Assembly: GCF_000337335.1 (NCBI RefSeq)
Contig: NZ_AOJN01000049.1
Span: forward strand, 277,885 to 341,884
DNA from: Halorubrum distributum JCM 10118
GTDB taxonomy: Archaea; Halobacteriota; Halobacteria; Halobacteriales; Haloferacaceae
Length of the DNA stretch: 64,000 nt
Direction of reading: 5' to 3'
Part shown: piece by piece, positions 8,162 to 16,216 of the stretch
Position numbering within the stretch: the first letter of the stretch is position 1
Layout of the letters: the number at the start of each line of letters is the position of its first letter
Position numbers and translations under genes: made by a program
The notes under the pieces: model-generated
Database searches by the model: none
Told to the model about the DNA's origin: nothing
The model's input: the letters and a program-made list of their open reading frames with translations, nothing else

Positions 8162-8776
8162 ATGAGTTCCGAAGACGCGGCCGAGCCGGGCGACCCCGCC
8201 GGCACCGGCGCGAGCGGCACCGGCGGCGAGAGCGAGACGGACCACGAGAACGCGCTTCAGGACGTCATCGCCGTCGACCCCGACGACGTGGCGCAGGGTA
8301 CGGTGAACCGGCTCGACGCGCACACCGGTGACGGGATCCGCCACCGCGCGTTCACCTGCCTCGTCTTCGACACCGACGGCCGGATCCTGCTGGCCCAGCG
8401 CGCGCCGACCAAGCGCCTGTGGGACGGCCACTGGGACGGGACGGTCGCCTCCCACCCCGTCGAGGGGCAGTCCCAGGAGGAGGCAACCGAGCAGCGCCTC
8501 GAGGAGGAGCTCGGCATCTCGCCCGACCAGTACGACGACCTCCGCGTGACGGACAAGTTCGAGTACAAGCGCTACTACCCCAACGAGGGCGTCGAGTGGG
8601 AGGTGTGCGCGGTGCTGAAGGTCACCCTCGACGACACCTCGCTCGACCCGGACGACGACGAGATCGGCGGCATGCTGTGGGCCGACTACGAACACCTCCA
8701 CGAGCACCCCGAACTGTACCGGCAGCTCCGCCTCTGCCCGTGGTTCGAGATCGCGATGCGGCGCGACTTCTCCTGA
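8162..8776 (+). CDS. idi: Isopentenyl-diphosphate delta-isomerase, type 1-like (Nudix)
   Basis: 204 aa from ATG 8162. The Nudix region is HRAFTCLVFDTDGRILLAQR followed by a Nudix helix variant (SQEEATEQRLEEELGI). LWDGHWDGTVASHP corresponds to the IDI active-site loop, and EWEVCAVL carries the second conserved acid. The enzyme interconverts IPP and DMAPP for archaeal isoprenoid lipids. The cysteine normally found directly before (S/G)HP (Cys67 in E. coli) is alanine here, so either chemistry or substrate may differ. The first 30 residues are an acidic low-complexity extension. Confidence 0.85.
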   Translation: MSSEDAAEPGDPAGTGASGTGGESETDHENALQDVIAVDPDDVAQGTVNRLDAHTGDGIRHRAFTCLVFDTDGRILLAQRAPTKRLWDGHWDGTVASHPVEGQSQEEATEQRLEEELGISPDQYDDLRVTDKFEYKRYYPNEGVEWEVCAVLKVTLDDTSLDPDDDEIGGMLWADYEHLHEHPELYRQLRLCPWFEIAMRRDFS

Positions 8777-8876
8777 GCGGCCGGACCGGCGCGCCCCGGC
8801 CGAGCGGGTCCGCGCCGCCGTCGCCCTCTCCGGACCGAAGCAGCGAGTTGAAGGCGCTCCCGCGCCGCGATCCGGT

Positions 8877-9632
8877 ATGACCGTCGTCGCCCTGCTGGCG
8901 AACCCGCCCCGCGAGGGGCTCGTCGGAACCGCGATCGCCGAGTCGACGCCGCTGTCGCCCGCCGAGGCGGCCGACCTCTACGAGGCGCAGTTCCGGGACG
9001 CCGTCCTCGCGGTCGACCGCTCCGGCGGCGAGCTCCTCGTCAACTACCCCGACGAGGAGGACCTCCCCGCCGACTACCGGACGGAGACGAGCCCGGAGGC
9101 GGAGCTGCGGACGCTCGTCGCGGACACCCTCGGCGGCACCGAGGAGGTCCGCTTCGAGCGGCAGGTCGGCTCCTCGTTCGGCGCGCGCGCCGGCAACACC
9201 GTCACGCACCTGCTGCGCGAGGAGGGCGCCGACTCCGTCGCGGTCGTCACCCCGACCGCGCCGCTGCTCTCGCGCACCGTCGTCGACTCCGCGGCGATGA
9301 AGCTCCGGACGACGGAGGTCGTTCTCGGGCCCTCGTCGAACGGGCGGGCGTACTACGCGGGCTTCACCGAGCCGATCGACTTCGACGGCGCGTTCGAGGC
9401 GCCGGCGCTGCCGACGCTCGCGGAGCGCGGCCGCGACGCGGACCGCTCGGTGGACTTCGTGGAGCCGTCGCCCTCGCTGGAGACCGGCGAGGACCTGCTC
9501 GACGTGATCCCGATGCTGCGGGCGCGGTTCGCAGCGGAGCGCGTGGTGCCGGACTACACGGCCGCGTTCGTCCACGAGAAGGGGCTGGACGTGGTCGTCG
9601 AGGACGGCGAGCAGCGGTTGGTTCGGGATTAA
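8877..9632 (+). CDS. DUF2064-like protein (nucleotide-diphospho-sugar transferase fold)
   Basis: 251 aa, ATG 8877. The layout suggests the glycosyltransferase-A-like DUF2064 fold: an N-terminal TVVALLANPPREGLVGT segment, a helix ending YEAQFRDAVLAV, a central GADSVAVVTPTAPLLSR strand, and the EVVLGPSSNGRAYYAGF segment that corresponds to the GP-x-x-D-G-G-Y-Y motif. The Asp of that motif is replaced by Ser-Asn, so metal binding may be altered. The C-terminal 60 residues look helical. Function is unknown; it sits behind idi with about 100 bp spacing. Confidence 0.62.
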   Translation: MTVVALLANPPREGLVGTAIAESTPLSPAEAADLYEAQFRDAVLAVDRSGGELLVNYPDEEDLPADYRTETSPEAELRTLVADTLGGTEEVRFERQVGSSFGARAGNTVTHLLREEGADSVAVVTPTAPLLSRTVVDSAAMKLRTTEVVLGPSSNGRAYYAGFTEPIDFDGAFEAPALPTLAERGRDADRSVDFVEPSPSLETGEDLLDVIPMLRARFAAERVVPDYTAAFVHEKGLDVVVEDGEQRLVRD

Positions 9633-9676
9633 AAATCAGCACACCGTTTGGTCACCAGTCGCCGCACCGACCCCGA

Positions 9677-10903
9677 TTACAACATATCGTCAGTCGTCTC
9701 CGCCGTCCGGAGCTCGCCTAAGGTCGTGTACCGCAGCGCCTGCGGATAGCGCGTCTCGTAGGGGACCGGATCTTCGAGTTCGTACAGCGAGCCCGGTTTG
9801 AAGATGATGACTTTCTTATCATCTGCGATTGCGCCCCGATTCTTGTACTCTAACGGCTCACGCATCAGGTCCGCCTGCTCAGGCGACACGACTCGCTCGA
9901 CTTCGGCGATATATTTCACCTGTCGAACGCCACCAGTGACGTACATCGCCACGTAATCGAACTCGCGTCCGACCCGAACGAACCCCCACGCCTCGTTCTC
10001 TTTTAAAAAGGACAGCCCGGATTCCCTCGTCGGGAATACTGCCACCGTTGAGTCCGGATCTCCGTCGATGTCTCCGCGGCGGATCGTTCCAGCGATGTGA
10101 TTTTTGATCGGTTCGAGACGGCGGTTGTCTGGACCATCCGTAGAACCGGTTTCACCACTGACGTCGATCTCGTCGTCAGTCGTTGGCGGGCTGTCGGCGG
10201 CGGCGAGCTCACTTTCCGTTTCTCCGACGAATTGGCGCTGTTCACGTAGCAGAGACACGAGCCCCTGAACGAACTCCCTCGACTGCGCCTGAAGGTCGAT
10301 CGGTAACTCGCCGACCTCATCGGTAACCGCGCTCGCGACGGAATCGGTGACCGTCGATTCATTCTCGCTTAAATATCGGATCGTACGATTCGTTTCCGCG
10401 ACTTGTTCGGCGATCTCCGCCGATTTTCCCGATCGGATCGACTCTTTCGTGAGGAGTTCGAGAACGCCCGGACGCTCGTTGAGATCTTCGAGGCTGAACT
10501 GAAGGACCGACATCTCTTCGCCGCCGTTACGGCGGCGATCCTTCGTCAGGACCTCGAACGATTTTCCGTTGGTTAAGATTCCCCAATCGACGTCTAACTC
10601 TTGCCGCATGTAACTTCGCAACTGACGGACCTCGTCGTCTGACAGCGTCGATCGGACGGGTTTTGCTTCGACGAAGACGACTGGTGAATCACCGACAAGG
10701 AGAGCGTAGTCGACGTGTGTGCTGCCCGACGCCATCGGAACGTTGTACTCCAGTGCGACCTCCGTCGAGTAGAGGTCCCACCCGAGGAGTTCGAGGAAGG
10801 GCTGGATCAGTTTCACCTTCGTGTTCTCCTCGTCCATCTGCGGCGATGCTTCGATGAGTCCCCGACATCGGTCGACGTACTCATCGATTTCGTCCCGGTC
10901 CAT
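9677..10903 (-). CDS. HSDR_N-type (type I restriction R N-terminal-like) nuclease-domain protein
   Basis: 408 aa from ATG 10901-10903. The region around residues 25-120 matches the type I restriction R-protein N-terminal nuclease fold: KVKLIQPFLELLGWD, then HVDYALLVGDSPVVFVEAKP (D...E-x-K), then RQLRSYMRQ and DWGILTNGKSFEV. No helicase domain follows. Instead there is a linker, an acidic stretch and a C-terminal domain of about 150 residues (FVRVGREFDYVAMYVTGGV). No modification or specificity gene is adjacent. Base composition is clearly less GC-rich than the neighbours, and it lies beside a tRNA, which suggests transfer. Confidence 0.78.
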   Translation of the reverse strand: MDRDEIDEYVDRCRGLIEASPQMDEENTKVKLIQPFLELLGWDLYSTEVALEYNVPMASGSTHVDYALLVGDSPVVFVEAKPVRSTLSDDEVRQLRSYMRQELDVDWGILTNGKSFEVLTKDRRRNGGEEMSVLQFSLEDLNERPGVLELLTKESIRSGKSAEIAEQVAETNRTIRYLSENESTVTDSVASAVTDEVGELPIDLQAQSREFVQGLVSLLREQRQFVGETESELAAADSPPTTDDEIDVSGETGSTDGPDNRRLEPIKNHIAGTIRRGDIDGDPDSTVAVFPTRESGLSFLKENEAWGFVRVGREFDYVAMYVTGGVRQVKYIAEVERVVSPEQADLMREPLEYKNRGAIADDKKVIIFKPGSLYELEDPVPYETRYPQALRYTTLGELRTAETTDDML

Positions 10904-11000
10904 TGACGTGTGATTTATGGCGAGGCCTTTTAAAATACCGCTGGGTCGGACATTCCCGATCCGATACCACTTAGTCGGCCGACGCCGAGCGGTCACGTGT

Positions 11001-11083
11001 GGTGGGATGGCAGAGTGGCCCATTGCGCCTGCCTTGAAAGCAGGTAGCCTCACGGCTTCCTGGGTTCGAATCCCAGTCCCACC
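11001..11083 (+). tRNA. tRNA-Ser (TGA)
   Basis: A class II tRNA of 83 nt without CCA. The acceptor stem ggtggga pairs with tcccacc. The anticodon arm is cctgc-cttgaaa-gcagg with anticodon TGA at positions 34-36. There is a long variable arm (agcc-tcac-ggct), and the T arm is ctggg-ttcgaat-cccag. No intron. The long variable arm and anticodon agree on serine. Confidence 0.96.
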
Positions 11084-11260
11084 GTGTCGAGCGCGGCGCA
11101 TTCCGCGCCGCGCGAAGACCGTGCGCGGATTCGAAGCCTGCGAGTCGCAGCGCCCGAGCGGTGCGAGGTGTGAGCAACGCGAACACCTCGAAAGCGAGCG
11201 GCGAAGCCGCGAGCAGCGAGGGCGACCGTCTCGCATCGGTTCGAATCCCAGTCCCACCGT
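11063..11260 (+). repeat. Duplicated 3' end of tRNA-Ser (attachment-site-like direct repeat)
   Basis: A 23-bp perfect direct repeat: 11063-11085 (T-loop to just past the tRNA end) and 11238-11260. Archaeal integrative elements recombine into tRNA 3' ends and leave exactly such a copy at the far boundary. Only 152 bp of GC-rich noncoding sequence lies between the copies and no integrase is present, so this would be a scar or very small remnant. Confidence 0.75.
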
Positions 11261-11530
11261 TTCTCCGAGAACAGCAGTGAGCGGAGAGCGGTTGCTGGGA
11301 TCCGAACCGGAGACCGACCGGGCTGGCGCGAAACTTAATTCGGTTACTCCCTCGTCTCGTCCGTCGATCACGAGCGACCCTCGTTCTCAAGGCCCTATTT
11401 CCTCGAACCGCTACCACACCGCTGATAGCCCGAAGCGGCCGGTAACACTCACGTCCGGTGCCCCGTGGTACCGCGTGCCGCATTATCTTTAACAGGTTTC
11501 CGGCACATGTTCGTAACAGGTGATACACGC
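11261..11530. other. Non-coding stretch between tRNA-Ser region and sod
   Basis: No open frame with haloarchaeal codon bias is seen. The segment at 11484-11492 (tatctttaa) may be the sod core promoter. The motif aacaggt occurs twice (near 11491 and 11515), the second just ahead of ggtgat, which may act as a ribosome site in a short leader. Confidence 0.4.
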
Positions 11531-12130
11531 ATGAGCTACGAACTCGATCCGCTACCGTACGATTACGACGCGCTGGAACCGCACATCTCCGAGCAGGTGC
11601 TCGAATGGCATCACGACACCCACCATCAGGGGTACGTCAACGGCTGGAACTCAGCCGAAGAGACGCTCGAAGAGAACCGTGAGTCCCACGACTTCTCTTC
11701 GTCCGGCGGGGCCATCCGCAACGTGACCCACAACTCCTCGGGTCACATCCTCCACGACCTGTTCTGGCAGAACATGTCGCCGGAGGGCGGCGACGAGCCC
11801 GAGGGGGCGCTGGCCGACCGCATCGCAGAGGACTTCGGCTCGTACGAGGCCTGGAAGGGCGAGTTCGAGGCGGCGGCCTCCGCGGCCAGCGGCTGGGCGC
11901 TCTTGGTGTACGACACGTTCTCGAATCAGCTTCGCAACGTCGTGGTCGACAAGCACGACCAGGGCGCGATCTGGGGCGGTCACCCGATCCTCGCGCTGGA
12001 CGTCTGGGAGCACTCCTACTACCACGACTACGGTCCGGCTCGCGGCGAGTTCGTCGACAACTTCTTCGAGGTCGTCGACTGGGAGGAGCCGTCGGATCGC
12101 TACGAGCAGGCCGTCGAGCTGTTCGAGTAA
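11531..12130 (+). CDS. sod: Superoxide dismutase (Fe/Mn type)
   Basis: 199 aa from ATG 11531; the frame extends upstream without similarity. Family features: YELDPLPYDYDALEPHIS at the N-terminus, metal ligands in LEWHHDTHHQGYV, NSSGHILHDLFWQNM in the second helix, and DVWEHSYYHDYG carrying the Asp and His ligands. Full length for archaeal cambialistic/Mn SOD. Cytosolic detoxification of superoxide. A T-run terminator and structured repeat copy B follow it. Confidence 0.97.
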   Translation: MSYELDPLPYDYDALEPHISEQVLEWHHDTHHQGYVNGWNSAEETLEENRESHDFSSSGGAIRNVTHNSSGHILHDLFWQNMSPEGGDEPEGALADRIAEDFGSYEAWKGEFEAAASAASGWALLVYDTFSNQLRNVVVDKHDQGAIWGGHPILALDVWEHSYYHDYGPARGEFVDNFFEVVDWEEPSDRYEQAVELFE

Positions 12131-12144
12131 GCGCGTTCGAGAGG

Positions 12145-12176
12145 GCGCGTTACGCGCGTCGAGATCCGCATTTTTT
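12145..12176 (+). terminator. T-run terminator after sod
   Basis: A GC-rich inverted segment (gcgcgttacgcgcg) is followed by six T residues at 12171-12176, 40 nt past the sod stop. Poly-T runs terminate archaeal RNA polymerase. Confidence 0.45.
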
Positions 12177-12257
12177 CGCAGGACACTACGGGGTTAGTGA
12201 CGGATCCGTTCAGGCCGATTGATTTACCGGGAACTTTTGACGGGTGCCGGGACTGCC

Positions 12258-12510
12258 CCAAAGCCCCACCCGCGAGGACTCGCGTGACTCGCTGCGCTCC
12301 TCGGTCGCTCACTCCGTTCGCTCCCTGCGGTGCTTGCGTCGTCAGGCTTCGTCCTCGCGGGTGCCCCTTTGAGTCCCACCCGACCGCAACCGCATCGCAC
12401 CTCTCACCTCCCCAGCCTCGTCAGTCGCCCGTCGCTTCGCTCCGGGCGACTGACTCCCTCGCGCGTGCTGGCTCGCGGCCTGTCGGCCGCTCGCAGGCAC
12501 GCGCCACCGC
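12258..12510 (+). repeat. Structured intergenic repeat, copy B (ncRNA candidate)
   Basis: Element 128 nt past the sod stop, same orientation as sod. It begins CCAAAGCCCCA and ends CAGGCACGCGCCACCGC, as do copies C and D. Stem I pairs 12269-12279 with 12351-12361 (CCCGCGAGGAC with GTCCTCGCGGG). Stem II pairs 12420-12430 with 12444-12454 (11 bp perfect). Stem III is the hairpin 12461-12503. The strand between stems I and II reads TGCCCCTTTGAGTCCCACC. No clear TATA box is seen directly upstream in this copy (gatttacc near 12221 is weak). Confidence 0.8.
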
Positions 12511-12563
12511 ACCGGTGAATCCGTATCGGCAGCGTTTACGGACGCGGTCGCGTACCCTTGCGC

Positions 12564-12911
12564 ATGCCCGAACCGAAGTCGGCGTTCGACGCCACCTACC
12601 CGTGCGACTTCTACGAGCCCGCGGAGCTGTTCGAGCCGGACCAGATGTACACCGTCCCCGAGATCGGTCGCCTCCTTCAGGGGCTGGAGCCTGACGCCGA
12701 GGTCGACCCCGACACCGAGGCCGTGCTGGTCGACTGGGCGGTCCCGTGGGTGATGGTCCACTCTGAAGACATGGTCGTCGCCGAACCCTTGCGCGAGGAC
12801 GGTCCGGGGTACTACGGGCTGGCGACCGAGGGCGACTCGGACGCGGAGTCCGACGCCGAATCCGAACCGGACGCCGACGGCGACGAGGCCGGCGCCGACG
12901 AGTCGGCGTGA
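12564..12911 (+). CDS. Haloarchaeal conserved protein (DUF5827-like)
   Basis: 115 aa from ATG 12564. A compact conserved N-terminal part (MPEPKSAFDATYPCDFYEP, then DQMYTVPEIGRLLQGLEP) is followed by a short domain with VLVDWAVPWVMVH and an acidic low-complexity tail. No membrane segment or catalytic motif. The YTVPEIGRLL stretch looks like a small winged-helix or regulatory fold, but this is only impression. It overlaps the following P-loop gene by 4 bp (GTGA), so the two are probably co-translated. The family number is from memory. Confidence 0.68.
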   Translation: MPEPKSAFDATYPCDFYEPAELFEPDQMYTVPEIGRLLQGLEPDAEVDPDTEAVLVDWAVPWVMVHSEDMVVAEPLREDGPGYYGLATEGDSDAESDAESEPDADGDEAGADESA

Positions 12912-13822
12912 CCGGGGAGCCCTCGGACGCGCCGACCTATCTCGTCGCCGGCGGCGCGCGCGTCGACGCCGGCAAGACCACCTTCTCGGCGGGGCTGGTC
13001 GCGCACCTCGCCGGGCGCGCGGGCGACGCGGTCGGCGTCAAACCGCGCGCGGGCAACGATCACTGGTTCGACCACGACGACTACCGAGTCGCGACCGACG
13101 CGGGCCGGCTCTACGGGAAGGACGCGCGCACCCTCGCGGCCGCGACTACCCGCGCGCTGGCGACGGTCGACGACGCCGCACCGTCGCCCTCGGCGGTCAC
13201 GCCCGAGTCGATCAATCCGGTCCACCGTCTCTGGAAGCCGACGCCAGGCCGGACCGGAATGTTGGGCGACGCCGACCGCACGTTCCTCTGTGACCGCGTG
13301 ACGACCGACTCCGGAACGCGGTTCGTCGTCAACGGCGCGGCGGAGGACGCTGGGCTACTTCCAGACGGCCTCACCGAGCGCCTCCCGCTCGCGGACGCGA
13401 CCCGCGTACACGATGTCCCCGAGTTCAACGAAGTGATGGCCGAGGCGCACCTCCCGGCGATCGAACGCCTCGCGGAGCGCGTCGCGCGGACCCCGGTCCC
13501 GCGGGTCGTCGAGTCGTACGCCGACGTCGCCGGGACGCTGCCCCGCGACGGGCCGGTCGCGCCCGACGCGGTCGCGGTCGTCGACCCCGGCCGCGCGCGG
13601 ATCTACGCGGGCGACCGCTACGCGAAGGCCCGCGCCGTCGCCGCCGGCAGCCCGCGCGAGGGCGCCCGCGAGGAGCACGTCGACGCGGTGACGGAGATGA
13701 TCGAGCCGCTCGCGACCGAGCCGCTGCCGGCGCTGTCCGGCGAGGTTCGGGGGGACCCGGATCGGATCGCGTCACGGTACGAATCGGCGTACGCGGCGCT
13801 CACCGACGGTATCGACAGTTGA
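12908..13822 (+). CDS. Predicted P-loop ATPase (haloarchaeal)
   Basis: 304 aa starting at GTG 12908 inside the stop of the preceding gene. A P-loop variant AGGARVDAGKTTFSAGL lies at residues 13-29, resembling the dethiobiotin synthetase/CobB/SIMIBI group (GTDTGVGKT). This is followed by VGVKPRAGNDHWFDHDDYR, where the VKP motif fits that group. The centre carries LCDRVTTDSGTRFVVNG, and PDAVAVVDPGRARIYAGD lies near the C-terminus. The substrate is unknown; BioD-like ATP-dependent ligase or a partner-activating ATPase are both possible. Confidence 0.72.
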   Translation: MTGEPSDAPTYLVAGGARVDAGKTTFSAGLVAHLAGRAGDAVGVKPRAGNDHWFDHDDYRVATDAGRLYGKDARTLAAATTRALATVDDAAPSPSAVTPESINPVHRLWKPTPGRTGMLGDADRTFLCDRVTTDSGTRFVVNGAAEDAGLLPDGLTERLPLADATRVHDVPEFNEVMAEAHLPAIERLAERVARTPVPRVVESYADVAGTLPRDGPVAPDAVAVVDPGRARIYAGDRYAKARAVAAGSPREGAREEHVDAVTEMIEPLATEPLPALSGEVRGDPDRIASRYESAYAALTDGIDS

Positions 13823-13844
13823 GAAGAGGTCCGGCGACCCGCGT

Positions 13845-14327
13845 TCAGGCGTTCCGCTTGGTGTAGTGTTCCAGCGCGGACTCGATCGACGAGAGGTCGG
13901 CGTTCACGCGGCTGTCGGCGACACGCATGAAGCCGGGCGTGTACGACGACGAGTAGTCGAAGATGCGGTTGACGGCGCGCTTGGGGGCGGAGACGGCGCT
14001 GAAGTCTGTGACCGTGTACACCCGGGTGGTCGGGAAGGCGGTCCAGAACGTCCCGCTCGCCCACCGGCCCTCGTCCGCGAACGCCTCGCCGACGCGGCCG
14101 GTCGCGACGTACTCGTCGTCCGCGTAGAACAGCAGGAGGTCGCCCCCGCTCATCTTCTCGAACGTCGAGCCGTTGCCGCTGTCGTCGTCGACGGCCCACA
14201 GGCGGGCCTCGTCGAGGTCCGCGAGGGGTTCGGGGCGATCCGGGTAGTCGGTGAGGTCGACCGGGGACCGGACCGTTCGGTCGAAGTTCTCCGGGTCGAT
14301 CGGGACCAGGAAGACGTTCGCGCTCAT
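13845..14327 (-). CDS. Conserved protein, possibly PUA/EVE-like
   Basis: 160 aa. The sequence begins SANVFLVPIDPENFDRTV and contains GGDLLLFYADDEYVATGRV followed by WTAFPTTRVYTV. The small beta barrel pattern and 'gD-llfY...yva-grV' string resemble EVE/PUA-like domains that bind modified nucleobases. The C-terminus has KRAVNRIFDYSSSYTPGFM. The assignment is tentative; no catalytic residues are apparent. It runs convergent to the P-loop ATPase gene with 22 bp between stops. Confidence 0.6.
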   Translation of the reverse strand: MSANVFLVPIDPENFDRTVRSPVDLTDYPDRPEPLADLDEARLWAVDDDSGNGSTFEKMSGGDLLLFYADDEYVATGRVGEAFADEGRWASGTFWTAFPTTRVYTVTDFSAVSAPKRAVNRIFDYSSSYTPGFMRVADSRVNADLSSIESALEHYTKRNA

Positions 14328-14393
14328 TACCCGTCGTTTCGCCGGCAGGGGTTTAAAGCCGTTTGTTGCTGTTCCAGGACCGGAGTCGTTCGG

Positions 14394-14741
14394 TCACTCG
14401 TCGTAGTCGGCGTACAGGCGGTCCATCCGCGCCGCCATCACGAAGTCGGCGCGGGTGAGGCCGCCGACTTCGTGGCTCCACATCTCGACGCCGACCTCGC
14501 CCCACGACAGCGCGATGTCCGGGTGGTGCCACTCCCGCTCGGCGAGCTCGCCCACGTCGTTCGTGAACGCCAGCGCCGTCTCGAAGTCGGGGAACTCGTA
14601 GCTCGCCTCGAGGTGGTGGTCGTCGACGACCTCCCAGGCGTCGCCGAGCTCGGCGACGTAGTCGGCGCACTCGTCTGCGTCGAGCGGTTCCGCGTCGTCG
14701 CCGGCCGGTTCGACAGGCTCGTCCGCGAGCGGTGAGGACAT
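14394..14741 (-). CDS. 4a-hydroxytetrahydrobiopterin dehydratase (PCD/DCoH family)
   Basis: 115 aa from ATG 14739-14741. The pterin dehydratase signature is complete: [17 protein letters not shown], then [20 protein letters not shown] (H-H-P ... H-x-x-x-G-L-T). The first 25 residues are an acidic extension. The enzyme dehydrates 4a-hydroxytetrahydropterin, and in archaea it may act in pterin or molybdopterin metabolism. Full family length. Confidence 0.92.
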   Translation of the reverse strand: MSSPLADEPVEPAGDDAEPLDADECADYVAELGDAWEVVDDHHLEASYEFPDFETALAFTNDVGELAEREWHHPDIALSWGEVGVEMWSHEVGGLTRADFVMAARMDRLYADYDE

Positions 14742-14818
14742 ACCCCACGTTGGGCGACGAGCGGTTTGTACCTTCCGCGGCCGAGACCCGTCGCTCCCGA
14801 CGAGCGAGAGTCCGGGGC

Positions 14819-15283
14819 TCACCGGAGCCGCGAGAGCGCGTCGCGGACCGTACGGCGGAGCCGGGCGAGTGGTCCGTCGTCGCCGTCCGCGTCAGGCTCC
14901 CTCGCGCCCGGCTCCGAGAGTTCCCAGCCGGCCTTCTCGGCCGCTTCGTCGACTCGCAGGAACTCGTAGCCCGTCTCGGTCGCGACGCGCTCGTCCGCGC
15001 GGGTGGTGCCGACGAACACGCGGCGCGGGGCGGCGCTCTCGTCGCGCACGTCCGCGAGCGTTCCCCACTTGTCCCAGTTCGTGAGTTCGTAGTCGTTGTC
15101 GACTCCGTGGTCGCGGGCGAACGCCGCGACCTGCTCCGCCTCGTTCGCGACGATACCGACGTGGCGGCTCCACCGGCGCGCGTCGGCGAACGCCGCGGCG
15201 GGGTCGGCGAGCGACCGCGCGGCGCCGAGCGAGAAGACGAGCGTCACGTCGCCGTCGCCGGGGTCCGTCGCGTCGATTCCCAT
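14819..15283 (-). CDS. Haloarchaeal conserved protein of unknown function
   Basis: 154 aa. The sequence suggests an alpha/beta fold: [38 protein letters not shown], then [15 protein letters not shown] and [17 protein letters not shown]. It ends with a basic amphipathic helix ([16 protein letters not shown]). No catalytic motif recognised. The Ser-Leu-Gly-Ala and WDKW features are probably family hallmarks. The start (ATG 15283) gives a clean beginning 76 bp from the divergent btpA gene. Confidence 0.65.
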   Translation of the reverse strand: MGIDATDPGDGDVTLVFSLGAARSLADPAAAFADARRWSRHVGIVANEAEQVAAFARDHGVDNDYELTNWDKWGTLADVRDESAAPRRVFVGTTRADERVATETGYEFLRVDEAAEKAGWELSEPGAREPDADGDDGPLARLRRTVRDALSRLR

Positions 15284-15359
15284 CTCGTTCGGCCGGAGGC
15301 GACCCGCGGCCTAAACGCTGTGGGGAGGCTTTTGTCCGGGCGCCTCCTCGGCCCCGACG

Positions 15360-16187
15360 ATGGAGTTCGAATCCACCTTCGGCACGGGCGCGCCGCTGCT
15401 CGGCATGGTCCACCTCCCGCCGCTGCCCGGCGCCCCCAGAGCGCCCGACGACGGGCGCGAGGCGATGCGCGCGGCGGTCGACCGGGCCGCGAGCGACGCG
15501 CGGGCGCTCGACCGCGGCGGCGTCGACGGGATCGTGATCGAGAACTTCGGTGACGCCCCTTTCTACCCGGACGAGGTCCCGCCACACGTCGTCGCGGCCG
15601 TCACCCGCGCCGCGACCGCGGTCGCCGACGAGACGGACCTCCCGCTCGGGATCAACGTCCTCCGGAACGACGCCGAGGCCGCCCTCTCGATCGCCGCCGC
15701 GGTCGGCGCCGACTTCGTCCGCGTGAACGTCCACACCGGCGCCCGAGTGACGGATCAGGGGATCGTTCAGGGGCGCGCCCACGAGACCCTCCGCCTGCGA
15801 GACCGGCTCGGCGTCGACGTGGGCGTCTTCGCCGACACCGACGTGAAACACTCCGCGCCGCTGACGCCGGCGGGCTACACCGCCGAGTCGTTCGCCGACA
15901 CCGCCGAGCGCGGCCTCGCCGACGCCGTCATCGCCTCCGGGCCCGGGACCGGCGAGGCGGTCGACGCCGAAGCCTTGGAAGCGGTCGTCGCAGAGCGCGA
16001 CCGCCACGGCCTCGACACGCCGGTCCTCGTCGGCAGCGGCGTCACGTCGGAGACGGTCGCCGACCTGCTCGGCGTCGCGGACGGCGCCATCGTCGGCACC
16101 GCGCTCAAGGAGGGCGGCGAGACGACCGCGCCGGTCGACGCCGACCGCGTCGCCGACCTCGTCGCGGCCGCCGACGCGGTCCGGTGA
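15360..16187 (+). CDS. BtpA/SgcQ family TIM-barrel protein
   Basis: 275 aa. Family signature at the N-terminus: PLLGMVHLPPLPGAP; later VDGIVIENFGDAPF, LPLGINVLRNDAEAAL, ADFVRVNVHTGARV and DVGVFADTDVKHSAPL. BtpA was linked to photosystem I biogenesis in cyanobacteria, while SgcQ is a sugar-operon TIM-barrel. In haloarchaea the role is not known. The convergent neighbours encode a ribokinase-like enzyme and a nucleoside deaminase, so a part in nucleoside or sugar-phosphate metabolism is plausible. Confidence 0.9.
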   Translation: MEFESTFGTGAPLLGMVHLPPLPGAPRAPDDGREAMRAAVDRAASDARALDRGGVDGIVIENFGDAPFYPDEVPPHVVAAVTRAATAVADETDLPLGINVLRNDAEAALSIAAAVGADFVRVNVHTGARVTDQGIVQGRAHETLRLRDRLGVDVGVFADTDVKHSAPLTPAGYTAESFADTAERGLADAVIASGPGTGEAVDAEALEAVVAERDRHGLDTPVLVGSGVTSETVADLLGVADGAIVGTALKEGGETTAPVDADRVADLVAAADAVR

Positions 16188-16216
16188 CCTCGTCAGTTCC
16201 GGTACTTTCGCCGATC

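Noticed and set aside
11001-11260. Provirus or integrative plasmid at tRNA-Ser
   Set aside because: The attachment-like repeat is real, but no integrase, capsid or replication gene lies between or beside the copies. Only a scar can be claimed.
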